NCBI GenBank assembly: GCA_937973685.1
Contig: CALJKJ010000043.1
Location: 1-64,000 of the forward strand
From: an uncultured Flavobacteriales bacterium
Lineage (GTDB): Bacteria; Bacteroidota; Bacteroidia; Flavobacteriales_D; Crocinitomicaceae
Length of the DNA: 64,000 bases
Direction of reading: 5' to 3'
Below the pieces are notes generated by a model that saw only the letters and a program-made list of their open reading frames with translations, made no database searches and was not told the origin of the DNA. The position numbers and the translations under genes are program-made. This document shows, piece by piece, positions 62,420 to 64,000 of the stretch. Each line of letters starts with the position of its first letter. Position 1 is the stretch's first letter.

Positions 62420-62743
62420 ATGAAAAAGTTATTCAGTGCCCTTTTTGTTGTATTAGTTATTAATTGTCATGATTCCTTCGCGCAAGATATCAATTTCACA
62501 TTTCACAATGGGTCATTGAAGTCGATTCCTTTGGACATTCCTACTGTTATGAACCCGAATTTGAATCCGCTTTCAACAAGTGGTATCACCTTAGCGATTG
62601 GGCAATCAGTTTATTTCTATCCCGATGGGAAGTCTAAAAAACGTGCTTTGCTTTTTACAGTAGACGAAACCTTTGTTCAAAATCAAGTGCTTGAAATCGA
62701 CCAATTGATTGAAAAACGAAAACAAGAGTTGAAAGAAAAGTAA
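62420..62743 (+). CDS. Small secreted protein
   Basis: A 107-residue protein with a signal peptide (cleavage after about DSFAQ) and a short beta-rich mature part with a Lys/Glu-rich C-terminal helix (EKRKQELKEK). No family recognised. Confidence 0.55.
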   Translation: MKKLFSALFVVLVINCHDSFAQDINFTFHNGSLKSIPLDIPTVMNPNLNPLSTSGITLAIGQSVYFYPDGKSKKRALLFTVDETFVQNQVLEIDQLIEKRKQELKEK

Positions 62744-62780
62744 AATCCGTTTTTTTGACGAAAAAAAGTATATTTGATAG

Positions 62781-63110
62781 ATGTATATCTCACTCACAGG
62801 TTTAAAACCAAAAAACTTTTGGTCGTATTTGAAATTTTGGCGACTAGCAATTCCATCATTTGCGCAAGCGCAGGCTGCAAAAGGAAATATTTCCGTTTCT
62901 GCTAAACGTATCAATGGTTACCAGTGTACCGTTACAGCTTGGGAAAGTCGTGAGGTGATGCTTGATTTCATGCGCAGTGGTGCACATTTAAAAGCGATGA
63001 AACACTTTCATTCCATTGCAACGGGTAGAACGTTTGGTTATGAATCCGAACTTGTGCCCAATCCAAAAGAGGCGTTTGCTTTGTTGATGGAGAAGGGGAA
63101 AGATTATTAA
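62781..63110 (+). CDS. DUF3291-like protein (dimeric alpha/beta barrel)
   Basis: A 109-residue protein with SLTGLKPKNFWSYLKFWRLA, RINGYQCTVTAWESREVMLDF and MRSGAHLKAMKHFHSI, reminiscent of DUF3291 and spheroidene-monooxygenase-like proteins. It converges with the membrane protein at 63114, 3 bases away. Enzymatic activity not evident. Confidence 0.65.
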   Translation: MYISLTGLKPKNFWSYLKFWRLAIPSFAQAQAAKGNISVSAKRINGYQCTVTAWESREVMLDFMRSGAHLKAMKHFHSIATGRTFGYESELVPNPKEAFALLMEKGKDY

Positions 63111-63113
63111 ATT

Positions 63114-63812
63114 TTAAGTCGTTGTTAAATTAGATGAAATAAAAATGCCATTTAAAATGTGCCAAATAAAATAGTGGCTTAATCGAATGGTCAACGAAGT
63201 AAAGAATCCATTCTTTTTAAAGTAATAAGCTTGGATCAAGTTCATTGCAAATCCCGAAACAACGGCATAAAATACAAACCAAGTTGGTCCGCTTGGCCAT
63301 TGTTCTAACGGTTCGCGGATTGCTGTTAAAACTGCAATTATCCAAAATGTTTGGTTCAAATAGTTTCCGTTTTTTATCCGACTAGCTAAGATTAAGACTA
63401 ATGTTATTGGAATGAGTCGATAAAAAACCTCTATTTCTAATGCACCTGAAAAATATAAGAAAATAGAATAAGGGAATGGTTGTGTATATGGAGGTAAAGA
63501 TTGATGAATAGGATGAGGCAGAATAATTTCAATAATAATCAAATCTAACAATCCGAAAGAAAGTCCAATTAAAATTGGAATTAATAGTTTGATAAATGAG
63601 CTATCATTTTTTTCTGAGATAAAGTTTAACTGTACTTTTTGTAAAAGATAAATAAAAGGAAAAGCGATGAAAAGCCATGTTATATTTTCCCATCCCCAAA
63701 TGCGTAAATTATTGGATGTTTTACTTAAATAATTCCCATAGAGAATTCCTATTAAGGCAATTCCAATAAATACTGAGTACAAAAAATAAGGGTTTCTCAC
63801 TATCTGTTTCAT
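63114..63812 (-). CDS. CPBP-like intramembrane protein
   Basis: A 232-residue protein with about eight transmembrane helices. The segment ALEIEVFYRLIP resembles the EExxxR motif of CPBP (Abi/CAAX-type) intramembrane proteases, but with Glu-Ile-Glu; a late His (LSHYFIWH) matches the second motif. Catalytic competence is uncertain. Its ATG overlaps the stop of the upstream GNAT gene (ATGA). Confidence 0.65.
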   Translation of the reverse strand: MKQIVRNPYFLYSVFIGIALIGILYGNYLSKTSNNLRIWGWENITWLFIAFPFIYLLQKVQLNFISEKNDSSFIKLLIPILIGLSFGLLDLIIIEIILPHPIHQSLPPYTQPFPYSIFLYFSGALEIEVFYRLIPITLVLILASRIKNGNYLNQTFWIIAVLTAIREPLEQWPSGPTWFVFYAVVSGFAMNLIQAYYFKKNGFFTSLTIRLSHYFIWHILNGIFISSNLTTT

Positions 63813-64000
63813 ACTGTTTTTTTCATTAATAAATCTGTCTGATGGTCATTACCTAACACAAAAACATGATGATCGAAAACTTCAAAACCATTTTTTCGAT
63901 AAAAACCGATTGCCTTTTTGTTGTGTTCCCAAACTCCCAACCAAACAGCTTTTAACTCCTGTTGTTGTGCTAAGTCAATCGCCTTTTGAAGTAAAAATTG
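63809..64000 (-). CDS. GNAT N-acetyltransferase, C-terminal part (runs off the window)
   Basis: 63 residues of open frame ending in TGA at 63811-63809. The segment LKAVWLGVWEHNKKAIGFY followed by RKNGFEVFDHH is the acceptor-side end of a GNAT fold (beta-5/alpha-4 region). The start lies beyond position 64000. Coupled to the CPBP-like gene by a 4-base overlap. Confidence 0.85.
   Translation of the reverse strand, partial: QFLLQKAIDLAQQQELKAVWLGVWEHNKKAIGFYRKNGFEVFDHHVFVLGNDHQTDLLMKKTV

Noticed and set aside
63114..63812. Functional CAAX protease
   Set aside because: The EExxxR motif is only partly matched (Glu-Ile-Glu), so the call stays at CPBP-like membrane protein.

Overview
The window looks like chromosomal DNA of a member of the Bacteroidota, most likely Flavobacteriales close to Crocinitomicaceae/Fluviicola. 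The sequence is AT-rich, and the promoters that can be read fit the Bacteroidota TTTG-N19-TAnnTTTG pattern. The gene set is typical of the phylum: PorZ and C-terminal sorting domains of the type IX secretion system (T9SS), a HYC_CC_PP protein, a YtxJ bacillithiol-type protein, a DUF4271 protein beside HemD, and a lysyl-tRNA synthetase with the long C-terminal extension. The genus assignment is an inference.

Region 1 (1-10,400) is the accessory part. Two full-length paralogous putative regulators (69-1397, minus; 3773-4867, plus) bracket two BamE-like lipoproteins and a small outer-membrane barrel. A tandem 10-bp motif related to TAGTTCAAST recurs upstream of both regulators, of the first lipoprotein and of the operon that follows. 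That operon (4949-10,382) has nine tightly packed genes: two proteins carrying four copies of one small domain, a KAP-family P-loop NTPase, a tiny basic protein, three small membrane proteins, a uracil-DNA-glycosylase-fold protein and an outer-membrane barrel. I do not recognise it as a described system. It is the best candidate in the window for something new.

Region 2 (10,400-30,260) is mostly housekeeping. A minus-strand block carries pheS, ytxJ, glutaminyl cyclase, tadA and mnmE. It is followed by two paralogous lipoproteins, an S9 peptidase, a plus-strand hydrolase/GH20/cutC operon, a membrane-tethered TPR-LuxR regulator, an MBL-rhodanese protein, a methyltransferase and a VWA/AAA pair.

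Region 3 (30,220-34,160) is a copper-type cassette (multicopper oxidase, T9SS cargo, HYC_CC_PP protein). It lies between a tRNA-Arg(TCG) gene and a decayed copy of that tRNA's 3' end plus terminator, an arrangement resembling integration at a tRNA. The tRNA has a compensated G19-C56 to U19-A56 elbow and a duplicated 5' end and leader.

Region 4 (34,290-60,440) is core genome: porZ-recO, pnuC, an ABC-F protein, lysS, an RsuA-family pseudouridine synthase, yraN, a MORN-repeat protein, a LysE-type exporter, a 3-oxoacid CoA-transferase whose two subunits are split by a GT-C-like membrane protein, PBP1A, hemD, glutaryl-CoA-dehydrogenase-like acyl-CoA dehydrogenase, hemW, glycosyltransferases and a SPOR amidase.

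Region 5 (60,550-64,000) has tRNA-Asn(GTT) with a second, interrupted copy of its 3' end about 150 bp downstream. Small genes follow, including an HxlR regulator divergent from a small enzyme-like gene with a symmetrical promoter region, and the window ends inside a GNAT acetyltransferase. No rRNA, CRISPR array, transposase or integrase was seen.
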